From Deltaproteobacteria bacterium (GTDB lineage Bacteria; Desulfobacterota; Desulfuromonadia; Desulfuromonadales; Geopsychrobacteraceae): a stretch of DNA of 40,852 nucleotides. A model generated the notes under the pieces. It worked only from the letters and a program-made list of their open reading frames with translations. It searched no databases and was not told where the DNA came from. The translations under genes and the position numbers were made by a program. The stretch spans positions 1 to 40,852 of the forward strand of contig JAPHSA010000103.1 in the NCBI GenBank assembly GCA_026193235.1. The letters are read 5' to 3'. Of the stretch, positions 33,040 to 40,852 are shown piece after piece. Each line of letters starts with the position of its first letter. Positions within the stretch are counted from its first letter, which is position 1.

Positions 33040-33321
33040 ATGACAAAAGCAGACCTCATAGAAAGCGTTTACTTGACAACCGGCTTTTCAAAAAAAGAAT
33101 CCGCCGCAATCGTCGAGATGGTTTTTGATCTCATGAAAGAAACCCTGGAAAACGGGGAAAAGATAAAGATTGCCGGTTTCGGTAACTTTGTCGTCAAAGA
33201 GAAGGCGTCCCGGCGCGGCCGTAATCCTCAGACCGGGAGTGAAATAGAAATTTCTGCACGTAAGATTTTGACGTTTAAGCCGAGCCAAGTGCTTAAGGCG
33301 GCTATCAACGAAGAAATCTGA
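33040..33321 (+). CDS. ihfA: Integration host factor alpha subunit
   Basis: MTKADLIESVY...KKESAAIVEMVFDLMKETLENGEKIKIAGFGNFVVKEKASRRGRNPQTG. Confidence 0.94.
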   Translation: MTKADLIESVYLTTGFSKKESAAIVEMVFDLMKETLENGEKIKIAGFGNFVVKEKASRRGRNPQTGSEIEISARKILTFKPSQVLKAAINEEI

Positions 33322-33337
33322 TCGTCGATCGAGCTGT

Positions 33338-33691
33338 ATGGTGATGGAAATCCCTGAAAAGCTCTATTTTAAAATTGGTGAAGTTGCAGCGTTGCTGGAG
33401 CTTAAAACCCATGTGCTGCGCTATTGGGAAACAGAATTTCCAGTTTTAAAGCCGGTCAAAAGCCGGTCGAATCAACGCTTATATCGGCGTGAAAATGTCG
33501 AAACAGCCCTGTTGATAAAGGATCTTCTTTATCGTCAGGGCTTTACTATTGCCGGTGCCCGCCAGCAGCTTAAAGTTGACGCGCAGACGCGTCTCCCTTT
33601 AGGCGATCCTGCGTCACCAGCCGCTCTCCTCAAGGACATCAAGTCGGACCTCGTGCGCATCCGTCAACGTCTTACGGATGATCAGATTTAA
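33338..33691 (+). CDS. MerR family transcriptional regulator
   Basis: YFKIGEVAALLELKTHVLRYWETEFPVLKPVKS; location after ihfA. Confidence 0.92.
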   Translation: MVMEIPEKLYFKIGEVAALLELKTHVLRYWETEFPVLKPVKSRSNQRLYRRENVETALLIKDLLYRQGFTIAGARQQLKVDAQTRLPLGDPASPAALLKDIKSDLVRIRQRLTDDQI

Positions 33692-33703
33692 GAAAGTGTC
33701 CCC

Positions 33704-34462
33704 GTGTTAATTCTTGTCACCAATGATGATGGTGTCCGTTCCCCGGGGTTGCGGGCTCTGGCCGCGGCCATGAGCACGTTAGGCCGCGCGGTGATTGTCG
33801 CTCCGGATCGCAATCGCAGTGCCGTTGGTCATGCCTTGACCCTTGAGCATCCTTTGCGTGCGGAAGAACTGAAGCCCGATCTGTTTGCCGTCGACGGAAC
33901 CCCGACCGATTGCGTTAACCTTGGTATTCACGGTCTGCTCAAGCAGCGTCCACAGCTGGTTGTTTCCGGGATCAATCGGGGCGCTAATGTCGGTGACGAT
34001 ATTACCTACTCAGGGACGGTCTGTGCGGCGCTGGAGGCTTCGTTGATGGGACTGCCAGCCTTTGCCATTTCACTCGATTCCCTGCAGTTCAATTCACAGG
34101 ATTTTGCGGCGGCGGCAGATTTTGCGCGCCAGCTTGCGGAAAGAATTTTACAGCAGGGGCTGCCACAGGACACTTTTCTCAATGTTAATGTCCCCTCCGG
34201 AACTATTCGCGGCGTTCAGATCACGCGCCAGGGAAAGCGTTGCTATGGGGAGACCGTGGTCTGCAATCAAGATCCCCGGGGGCGCAACTATTACTGGATT
34301 GGCGGATCGGAGGTCGGTTTTGAAGATATTCCCGGCAGCGATGGAAATGCCCTGGCGCAAGACATGATCTCGGTGACACCCCTGAAAACCAATATGACCC
34401 ACGAGAGCGCCCATGAAGAACTGCGCAACTGGTCATTGGATAGCTTTGTGAGTCTAAATTGA
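33704..34462 (+). CDS. surE: 5'/3'-nucleotidase SurE
   Basis: [16 protein letters not shown]...[23 protein letters not shown] start. Confidence 0.97.
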   Translation: MLILVTNDDGVRSPGLRALAAAMSTLGRAVIVAPDRNRSAVGHALTLEHPLRAEELKPDLFAVDGTPTDCVNLGIHGLLKQRPQLVVSGINRGANVGDDITYSGTVCAALEASLMGLPAFAISLDSLQFNSQDFAAAADFARQLAERILQQGLPQDTFLNVNVPSGTIRGVQITRQGKRCYGETVVCNQDPRGRNYYWIGGSEVGFEDIPGSDGNALAQDMISVTPLKTNMTHESAHEELRNWSLDSFVSLN

Positions 34463-35118
34463 TGGATTTTGCAATCGCCAGGCGGCGGATGGTGGAACAG
34501 CAGATTGTTGCTCGCGGGGTGACTGATGTGCGCGTTATTGAGGCGATGAAAAACATTCCCCGCCATCTCTTCGTCGAAGTCGGACTGCAGGCCCATGCTT
34601 ACAGTGATTCCTCCTTGCCGATTGGTGCCAAGCAGACAATCTCTCAGCCCTATATGGTCGCCGCCATGAGCGCTGCCCTGGAGCTACAGGGACATGAAAG
34701 AATTCTGGAAGTCGGCACCGGTTCCGGTTATCAGACGGCCCTGTTGGCGAAGCTGGCCAAACGGGTTTATTCGGTTGAACGGATCGCAATCCTGGCCGGA
34801 CGGGCGCGCAAGGTTCTCGATCAGCTGCAACTGAGTAATGTCAATATCAAAATTGCCGACGGCACCATTGGCTGGAAAGATCAGGCGCCCTTTGATGGTA
34901 TCCTGGTGGCTGCAGGTTCACCGGAGATTCCTTTGTCCTACCTGGAACAACTGGATGTCGGCGGAAAATTGGTGCTGCCGGTCGGCGATCGTGATCAGCA
35001 GATCCTGGTCCGGGTGATTCGTCAGCAGGATGGAAGCTTTAAAAAGGAACAATTGATGGGCTGTCGTTTTGTCCCCCTCATTGGTGAACAGGGCTGGGAG
35101 GATGAGGGGAACGGATGA
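34462..35118 (+). CDS. pcm: Protein-L-isoaspartate O-methyltransferase
   Basis: [13 protein letters not shown]...[16 protein letters not shown]...[21 protein letters not shown] overlap with surE. Confidence 0.96.
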   Translation: MDFAIARRRMVEQQIVARGVTDVRVIEAMKNIPRHLFVEVGLQAHAYSDSSLPIGAKQTISQPYMVAAMSAALELQGHERILEVGTGSGYQTALLAKLAKRVYSVERIAILAGRARKVLDQLQLSNVNIKIADGTIGWKDQAPFDGILVAAGSPEIPLSYLEQLDVGGKLVLPVGDRDQQILVRVIRQQDGSFKKEQLMGCRFVPLIGEQGWEDEGNG

Positions 35119-35708
35119 AAGCTTTTCGCCGTTTATACGACTGGGTGCTGTCCTGGGCGGACACCCGTTATGGTGTTCCGGCGCTGTTTGTCCTGGCGTT
35201 CGCGGAAGCGAGTTTTTTCCCGGTTCCGCCCGATATGTTGCTGATGGCGCTGGCGCTGGCTTCGCCATTCCAGGCCTATCGTTTTGCCCTGGTTGCTACA
35301 GTCGGTTCGGTCAGCGGCGGGATGCTCGGCTATTTTATCGGCTGGGGTTTCTGGGGGGCAGTTGAACCTTATTTTTACCGCTATGTTCCCGGGGTAACCG
35401 CAACCGGCTTTGAGTTGGTCAGAAGTCTGTTCGAAAAATATGATTTCTGGACGGTTTTTGCCGCCGGATTTACTCCGATACCCTACAAAATTTTTACCAT
35501 TGCCGCCGGTGCATTTCATATCAACTTCCCGGTTTTTGTCGGGGCTTCGCTGATCGGACGCAGTCTGCGTTTTTTCCTGGTCGCAGCGATGTTCTATTAT
35601 TTTGGTAAGCCAGCACGCCGCTTGATTGAAAAATATTTTAACCTGTTCTCAATTCTGCTTCTCGTTGCTATTATCATTGTCATTGTGATCGTTAAGGTCT
35701 TCACGTAA
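35115..35708 (+). CDS. YqaA/DedA-like (SNARE-associated) membrane protein
   Basis: Multi-[27 protein letters not shown]...[23 protein letters not shown] overlap with pcm. Confidence 0.88.
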   Translation: MKAFRRLYDWVLSWADTRYGVPALFVLAFAEASFFPVPPDMLLMALALASPFQAYRFALVATVGSVSGGMLGYFIGWGFWGAVEPYFYRYVPGVTATGFELVRSLFEKYDFWTVFAAGFTPIPYKIFTIAAGAFHINFPVFVGASLIGRSLRFFLVAAMFYYFGKPARRLIEKYFNLFSILLLVAIIIVIVIVKVFT

Positions 35709-35737
35709 CCTTATCCTCCCACTTTAGGTGAGCAGAC

Positions 35738-36541
35738 ATGCAAAAAGCTTCGTTGAGGATTGCTGCACAAAAAATCACCAACGAAAAGCTGCGTCCGCTT
35801 TTATCTTTTTGCCTGCTGCTGTTCCTCTGCCTGCTCCTCTGCGCATGTGAAACCGGCATTTACCATACCGTCCGGCCCGGACAGACCCTGTATCGTATCA
35901 GCCATACCTATGGGGTCAATGAAGACTACCTGGCGCGCCTCAATGCTGTTGCCGACCCCGCTCAGTTAAAGATTGGTACGCGCCTCTATATCCCAGGGGC
36001 AGAGCGGGTTTTACGGGTGCCGGTCGTGAAGCCCGAGGTCAAACCTGCGCCGCCGGCTGCAGTCAAAAAGACGGTTGTCAGTAAGCCGATGAAAACACCA
36101 CCGGTGGTCGCGAAACAGCCACCCCAAAGGCCGTTCGTTTTACCTAAAGCCAGCAAAGCAACAGTGGTTGATAAACTCCGCTGGCCGCTCCGTGGGAAAA
36201 TTGTGCGCTCTTTCAGCAGCCAAGCGAAGGCCGGGGGGGGGAAGGGTATCGAAATCGCCGTCAGGGCTGCGAGTGAGGTCACTGCAGCAGAAGCTGGCAA
36301 GGTGATTTACAGTGGCGATGGGGTCAACGGTTACGGTTTTCTGATTATTCTGCAACATGAAAATGATCTCTTTACCGTCTATGGCTTCAATCAGCGCAAT
36401 GTCGTCAAACAGGGAGATTTTGTCAGCAAGGGAGAGAAGATTGCGCTCTCTGGGACGCCACCGGCAGGGGGGCAGCCACGTTTGCATTTCGAAGTGCGCA
36501 AAGGCAAACAGGCGGTCGATCCGATTTTGTACTTGCCATGA
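35738..36541 (+). CDS. nlpD: LysM + degenerate M23/LytM lipoprotein, NlpD-like
   Basis: Lipobox LLCAC, LysM YHTVRPGQTLYRISHTYGV, C-terminal LytM-like domain ending PRLHFEVRKGKQAVDPILYLP; between pcm and rpoS. Confidence 0.85.
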   Translation: MQKASLRIAAQKITNEKLRPLLSFCLLLFLCLLLCACETGIYHTVRPGQTLYRISHTYGVNEDYLARLNAVADPAQLKIGTRLYIPGAERVLRVPVVKPEVKPAPPAAVKKTVVSKPMKTPPVVAKQPPQRPFVLPKASKATVVDKLRWPLRGKIVRSFSSQAKAGGGKGIEIAVRAASEVTAAEAGKVIYSGDGVNGYGFLIILQHENDLFTVYGFNQRNVVKQGDFVSKGEKIALSGTPPAGGQPRLHFEVRKGKQAVDPILYLP

Positions 36542-36601
36542 CCGATTCGCATCCTTAGACTGCAGCTATTCTTTTGTAATGTTATTGTCATGGAGGAACG
36601 C

Positions 36602-37570
36602 ATGGGAGCATTTGGCTCGGATTATGATGAATCAAGCGATTCCAATCAGGGGCCTGATTTAACCCGCCTGTCGGAAATTGAGCTGGAAGATAACAGCAGG
36701 TCACCGCAAGAGCATGAAAAAGCTTTTTCTGCTGCTGATGACAGCTCCACCGCTGATGCGATCAAGATTTATCTGAAAGACATTCAAAAAAGCAAATTAT
36801 TGACCGCACAGGATGAGCGCGAGCTCGCCGGACTTATCGCTGAGGGGGATGATGCCGCCCGACAACGAATGATTGAGTCCAATCTGCGTTTGGTGGTCAA
36901 ACTTGCCAAGCGCTACATGAACCGCGGGCTGCCTTTCCTTGATCTGATTGAGGAAGGCAACATGGGTCTGATCAAGGCCGTCGAGAAATTCAAAGTCAGC
37001 AAGGGCTGCCGGTTTTCCACCTATGCAACCTGGTGGATTCGCCAGTCAATTGAGCGTGCCCTGGTCAATCAGAGTCGCACCATCCGGCTCCCAGTTCATG
37101 TGGCCGATGATATCAATAAGCTGATCAAGATCAGCCGGGAACTGGTGCAACGACTGAAGCGGGATCCCAGTGACGAAGAGATTGCTGAAGCGATGGGGTC
37201 AGACCCGGCCCATGTTCGCAAAATGATGATCCTAGTCAAAAAAACTTATTCCATTGAGCACCCGATGGGTGACAATGATGATTACAGTTTGATTGATACC
37301 ATTGAAGACAAGAATATTGCCGATCCCGGCAGTATGATTGAAGATCTGGATCGTTTTGCCCACGTTATGGAGTGGATGGAAGATCTCAACGAGAACGAAC
37401 GGGAGATTCTGGCCATGCGTTTTGGTCTGGACGATCGTGAACCACAAACGCTTGATACTATCGGGCAGAAGTTCGGCGTCACCCGTGAGCGCATTCGCCA
37501 GATTGAAGCAAAAAGCCTCACCAAATTGCGCAAGACCTTAAAAGAACGCCTGACGAGCGAAGACGATTAG
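36602..37570 (+). CDS. rpoS: RNA polymerase sigma factor RpoS
   Basis: Sigma70 regions [53 protein letters not shown]; nlpD-rpoS context; GGAGG before ATG 36602. Confidence 0.9.
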   Translation: MGAFGSDYDESSDSNQGPDLTRLSEIELEDNSRSPQEHEKAFSAADDSSTADAIKIYLKDIQKSKLLTAQDERELAGLIAEGDDAARQRMIESNLRLVVKLAKRYMNRGLPFLDLIEEGNMGLIKAVEKFKVSKGCRFSTYATWWIRQSIERALVNQSRTIRLPVHVADDINKLIKISRELVQRLKRDPSDEEIAEAMGSDPAHVRKMMILVKKTYSIEHPMGDNDDYSLIDTIEDKNIADPGSMIEDLDRFAHVMEWMEDLNENEREILAMRFGLDDREPQTLDTIGQKFGVTRERIRQIEAKSLTKLRKTLKERLTSEDD

Positions 37571-37593
37571 TCCAGAACATCAGGAGGTGCTCA

Positions 37594-38109
37594 ATGGATG
37601 ATTTAAAGCTGATTATCCGGGATATTCCGGATTTCCCGAAAAAAGGGATTGTGTTTAAAGATATTACGACGCTGCTCTCAGATGCCAAAAGTTTCCATCG
37701 CATGGTTGACCTGCTGGCGCATCGCTATGTCGGTGAAAAAATCGATCAGATTGTCGGTATTGAAGCACGTGGTTTTATTCTCGGTGCGGCGCTGGCGTAT
37801 AAACTGGGAACCGGGATAACTCTGGTACGTAAACCAGGGAAGTTGCCCTATAAAACCAGTAGTATCAGCTATGAGCTTGAATATGGCACTGATACGCTGG
37901 AGATCCATGAAGATGCTTTCAAGCCTGGTGATCGGGTTATTATCGCTGACGATCTGCTAGCCACCGGCGGAACAATGGCGGCCGTTGTTGATCTGGTCGA
38001 AAAAAACGGAGCGGTTATCTACGAATGTGCCTTTATGGCGGAACTGGAGTTCCTCAACGGACGCAGTAAATTGCCATCGGGTAAAGTTTACAGTTTACTG
38101 AAATTCTGA
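37594..38109 (+). CDS. apt: Adenine phosphoribosyltransferase
   Basis: [21 protein letters not shown]...[20 protein letters not shown]...[16 protein letters not shown]. Confidence 0.97.
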   Translation: MDDLKLIIRDIPDFPKKGIVFKDITTLLSDAKSFHRMVDLLAHRYVGEKIDQIVGIEARGFILGAALAYKLGTGITLVRKPGKLPYKTSSISYELEYGTDTLEIHEDAFKPGDRVIIADDLLATGGTMAAVVDLVEKNGAVIYECAFMAELEFLNGRSKLPSGKVYSLLKF

Positions 38110-38165
38110 CCAGATCAAGCGTTTACGCATAACCTACAACAAACTTCATCAATGTCTCATCTGTT

Positions 38166-38242
38166 GGCCCCGTAGCTCAGCTGGATAGAGCAGCGCCCTC
38201 CTAAGGCGAAGGTCGGTGGTTCGAATCCACCCGGGGTCGCCA
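38166..38242 (+). tRNA. tRNA-Arg (anticodon CCT), CCA encoded
   Basis: GGCCCCG/CGGGGTC acceptor, D stem GCTC/GAGC, loop CTCCTAA, T arm GGTGG-TTCGAAT-CCACC. Confidence 0.95.
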
Positions 38243-38273
38243 GTTTATCTCTGTTGAACAATAGGCTGTGATT

Positions 38274-38693
38274 ATGAACCAAGACAAATTGAAAAAAGGG
38301 GTCAACGATTCCGCCTGTTTTGCCTGTGGACAGGAAAACCCTGTCGGCATCAAGGCACAATTCAGCACTGACAAAGAGGCCCAGACCAGCTATGCAACCT
38401 TAGCGTTGCCGGATCATTTTCAGGGTTGGCTGGATGTCGTTCACGGTGGGATTCTCGCAACATTGCTCGATGAAGCCTGTGCCTATGCCTGCATGACTGC
38501 GGTTGATCAATGTGTCACCGCTGAAATCAAGGTGCGTTACCGCAAGCCGGTTCCAGTTGGTGAAACAATCGAAATCTATGGTCAATTGACGGATAAAAGC
38601 CGCAAAATCTGGGTAGCACAGGCTCAGATTAAAATATCTGGAACACTGTACGCGGAAGCGGAAGCGAAAATGTTTATTCTAGATCAGTCCTGA
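38274..38693 (+). CDS. PaaI-type hotdog thioesterase
   Basis: CFACGQENPVGI...GWLDVVHGGILATLLDEACAYA...VRYRKPVPVGE. Confidence 0.88.
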   Translation: MNQDKLKKGVNDSACFACGQENPVGIKAQFSTDKEAQTSYATLALPDHFQGWLDVVHGGILATLLDEACAYACMTAVDQCVTAEIKVRYRKPVPVGETIEIYGQLTDKSRKIWVAQAQIKISGTLYAEAEAKMFILDQS

Positions 38694-38826
38694 GCGGTGG
38701 CCTCTGGCCAGGCTCACTGCCGTTTCGGCGGCCGAAAAGGCTCAGAGAAAACTCCAGACTGGCTAGGTTAATTCACAGAAGCTGCCGCCAACGCGCGGAT
38801 GCTGGAATCTTTCTTTTCAGGGAATA

Positions 38827-39603
38827 ATGATGGAGTCAATCAGTTTTACTTTGCAGGATGGCCTTGCCCACATACAACTGCAACGGCCTGACCGCCTCAA
38901 TGCGGTCAGTCTGACGATGTTATCTGAACTTCAGGAGCTTTTTGAACGGCTTGGCAAAGAACAGGCGGTCACGGGGGTTCTGTTGGCCGGCAGTGGCGGC
39001 AATTTCTCTGCCGGGGCCGATCTCAATGAAATCCGCCATTTCACACCTCTGGAGGCGATTGCTTTTGCTGAACAGGGACAAAAGCTGTGCTCGATGATTG
39101 AGGGCTTTCCCCGTCCGGTGCTGGTCGCTGTCAGTGGCTACGCGCTGGGGGCTGGACTGGAACTGGCACTGTCCTGTGATTATATCCTGGCGGATACAAC
39201 CGCTCAGTTCGCCTTTCGTGAACTGTCTTACGGAGTTCTGCCCGCTTTTGGTGGGACCCAGCGGTTGCCGCGGTTAGTGGGCAAGGCCAAAGCCAAGGAA
39301 ATGATCTTTACCGGGCAGCTGCTTGGCGCGGAAGAGGCTTTGCGCATCGGTTTGATTAATCAACTGTTTGCTCCGGAAGAGATGCTCGTTAAGGTGAAGG
39401 GACAACTGCAACAGATTTGCAGCTATGGGCTGCTCTCGTTGCAACTGGGCAAAGAAGTGATCGATACCGGCTATGAAATCAATCTCGCGGCGGCATGCAA
39501 GATGGAGCGTGATGCTTTTGCGGTCTGTTTTTCCACGGATGATCAGAAAGAGGGGATGGACGCCTTTATGGAAAAACGTCAACCCCGCTTTACGGGGAAA
39601 TAA
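38827..39603 (+). CDS. Enoyl-CoA hydratase/isomerase (crotonase), canonical catalytic Glu pair
   Basis: GNFSAGADLNE; SGYALGAGLELALSCDYILADTTAQFAFRELSYGVLPAFGGTQRLPRLVG. Confidence 0.92.
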   Translation: MMESISFTLQDGLAHIQLQRPDRLNAVSLTMLSELQELFERLGKEQAVTGVLLAGSGGNFSAGADLNEIRHFTPLEAIAFAEQGQKLCSMIEGFPRPVLVAVSGYALGAGLELALSCDYILADTTAQFAFRELSYGVLPAFGGTQRLPRLVGKAKAKEMIFTGQLLGAEEALRIGLINQLFAPEEMLVKVKGQLQQICSYGLLSLQLGKEVIDTGYEINLAAACKMERDAFAVCFSTDDQKEGMDAFMEKRQPRFTGK

Positions 39604-39604
39604 C

Positions 39605-40390
39605 ATGGGTCCGTGGCAGCTGCTTAAAACAGACATCAGACGGGGCGTCGGTACTATTTACCTCGATAATGATCAGCGCTTCAATACTCTGCACCGGGAC
39701 TGTATTCTTGAACTCCGGGACGCTTTGAAAGTGCTCGAAGATGACACTGATGTCGGCTGTATTGTCCTGACCGGGGACCCGGGAGAAAGCTTTGCGGTCG
39801 GCGCCAATATCGCCGAAATGAAAGACTTTCAGCCGCTTGATGGTTGGAAGTTTTCCCAACTGGGGCAGGGGCTGTTCGATCAGATTGAACAAGCGAAAAA
39901 GCCGGTGATTGCAGCGTTAAATGGCATCACCATGGGCGGCGGCTGCGACCTGGCTCTGGCCTGTGATATCCGCCTGGCCAGCGATCGCCTGAAAATTGCG
40001 CATCCAGGAGCCAAGCTCGGGATCATCACCGGTTTCTGCGGGACACAAAAACTGCCCCGGATTGTCGGGCGCAATAAGGCAAAAGAGATTTTCATGACTG
40101 CAGGAACCTATTCGGCACAGGAAGCCCTGCGCATGAAATTGATCGAACAGGTGTATCCGGCGGCACAATTCATGGACTCTGTCAGGGTCTATGCCGAACA
40201 GATCGCCGCGCAACCACGGCAGGCTTTACAGTTGGCGAAAAAACTCCTCAATGCTGCGGAGAATGTCTGCCTGAACAATGGCCAGGTGATGGAGTTGGGG
40301 GCCTTCGCGTCATTATTTCCGCGTGCTGGAACGATGGAACGGATTGATGATTTCTTTGCCGCGCATTCGCGGATTGACAGTCCGGAATGA
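39605..40390 (+). CDS. Crotonase-family protein lacking both canonical catalytic Glu residues
   Basis: FAVGANIAEMK; NGITMGGGCDLALACDIRLASDRLKIAHPGAKLGIITGFCGTQKLPRIVG; start ATG 39605 rather than listed 39473. Confidence 0.9.
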   Translation: MGPWQLLKTDIRRGVGTIYLDNDQRFNTLHRDCILELRDALKVLEDDTDVGCIVLTGDPGESFAVGANIAEMKDFQPLDGWKFSQLGQGLFDQIEQAKKPVIAALNGITMGGGCDLALACDIRLASDRLKIAHPGAKLGIITGFCGTQKLPRIVGRNKAKEIFMTAGTYSAQEALRMKLIEQVYPAAQFMDSVRVYAEQIAAQPRQALQLAKKLLNAAENVCLNNGQVMELGAFASLFPRAGTMERIDDFFAAHSRIDSPE

Positions 40391-40413
40391 TGTTGCTATA
40401 AAAATCTATCTCC

Positions 40414-40488
40414 GGGCGGTTAGCTCAGCGGGAGAGCATTCGCCTCACACGCGAAGGGTCCGGGGTTCGATCCCCCGACCGCCCACCA
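40414..40488 (+). tRNA. tRNA-Val (anticodon CAC), CCA encoded
   Basis: GGGCGGT/ACCGCCC, D stem GCTC/GAGC, TTCGC-CTCACAC-GCGAA, T arm CGGGG-TTCGATC-CCCCG. Confidence 0.95.
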
Positions 40489-40498
40489 GTTTTTTCAA

Positions 40499-40529
40499 GA
40501 GGTTAGCCATTGCAGGTTAGCCTCTTTTT
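40499..40529 (+). terminator. Intrinsic terminator after tRNA-Val(CAC)
   Basis: GAGGTTAGCC-ATTGCA-GGTTAGCCTC-TTTTT; 10 pairs incl. 2 wobbles. Confidence 0.75.
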
Positions 40530-40691
40530 ATTTACTATTTAATTTACAGATTTTTTTTAGCTGGAATTGGTAATCACTTTTCACGGCATACGACGTTGCC
40601 CAGTGAAGATTCTGAGTGGTTGAAGCCGGAGGCCTTTCATACAGCGCCAGCTCCGGTCAGAGACATGAAATGAAGAGGCAATGTGCTCCCT

Positions 40692-40852
40692 ATGGAAACA
40701 ACCGCATTACACATAGAAGACTGGGGCCTGCTCGATTATGGGCAGGCATTTGAACGTCAGGCACAGATGGTTCACCAAAGGCTGCAGGGAACAGGGCGGG
40801 ATACCCTGGTTCTCGTCGAACACCCACAAACTGTCACTCTGGGACGGCGAGC
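40692..40852 (+). CDS. lipB: Octanoyltransferase LipB (N-terminal part, truncated by window end)
   Basis: METTALHIEDWGLLDYGQAFERQAQMVHQRLQGTGRDTLVLVEHPQTVTLGRR; not in ORF track. Confidence 0.88.
   Translation, partial: METTALHIEDWGLLDYGQAFERQAQMVHQRLQGTGRDTLVLVEHPQTVTLGRR

Noticed and set aside
39473-39604. N-terminal extension of the second crotonase (MKSISRRHARW...)
   Set aside because: Overlaps the upstream gene in another frame; the crotonase homology starts at ATG 39605
40530-40691. c-di-GMP (GEMM) riboswitch before lipB
   Set aside because: CACGGCATAC and GCCGGAGGCC loosely recall GEMM, but the conserved ACGCAAAGCC core is absent

Overview
The window is about 40.9 kb of dense housekeeping chromosome. 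Gene content and order suggest a deltaproteobacterial, Desulfuromonadales/Geobacter-like organism (inference from remembered families, no search run). Main blocks: a truncated GAF-like ORF and two response regulators; infA; leuS-lptE-holA; rpsT (-); murJ; fxsA (-); mazG (-); yceD-rpmF-plsX-fabH-fabD-fabG-acpP-fabF; rpiB-glyA-dCMP deaminase-nrdR-ribD-ribE-ribBA-ribH-nusB-hom; an acyl-CoA synthetase (-); tRNA-Val(GAC); thrS-infC-rpmI-rplT-pheS-pheT-ihfA-merR; surE-pcm-(YqaA/DedA-like)-nlpD-like-rpoS-apt; tRNA-Arg(CCT); a PaaI-type thioesterase; two tandem crotonases; tRNA-Val(CAC); and the start of lipB. I found no mobile element, CRISPR array, phage, defence system or biosynthetic cluster, and no convincing new multi-gene system. 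The observations worth checking are small-scale: an AUA-initiated infC whose N-terminus the ORF track misses; a dnaX-like -1 frameshift signal in the acyl-CoA synthetase gene; a crotonase paralog lacking both canonical catalytic glutamates; a degenerate LytM (NlpD-type) protein with a 9-G tract at the lost active-site position; a RibB-domain GHTEA to GQTEG change; a possible alternative-pairing leader before rplT; a terminator placed just upstream of the thrS RBS; and a small ORF overlapping the pheS start codon.
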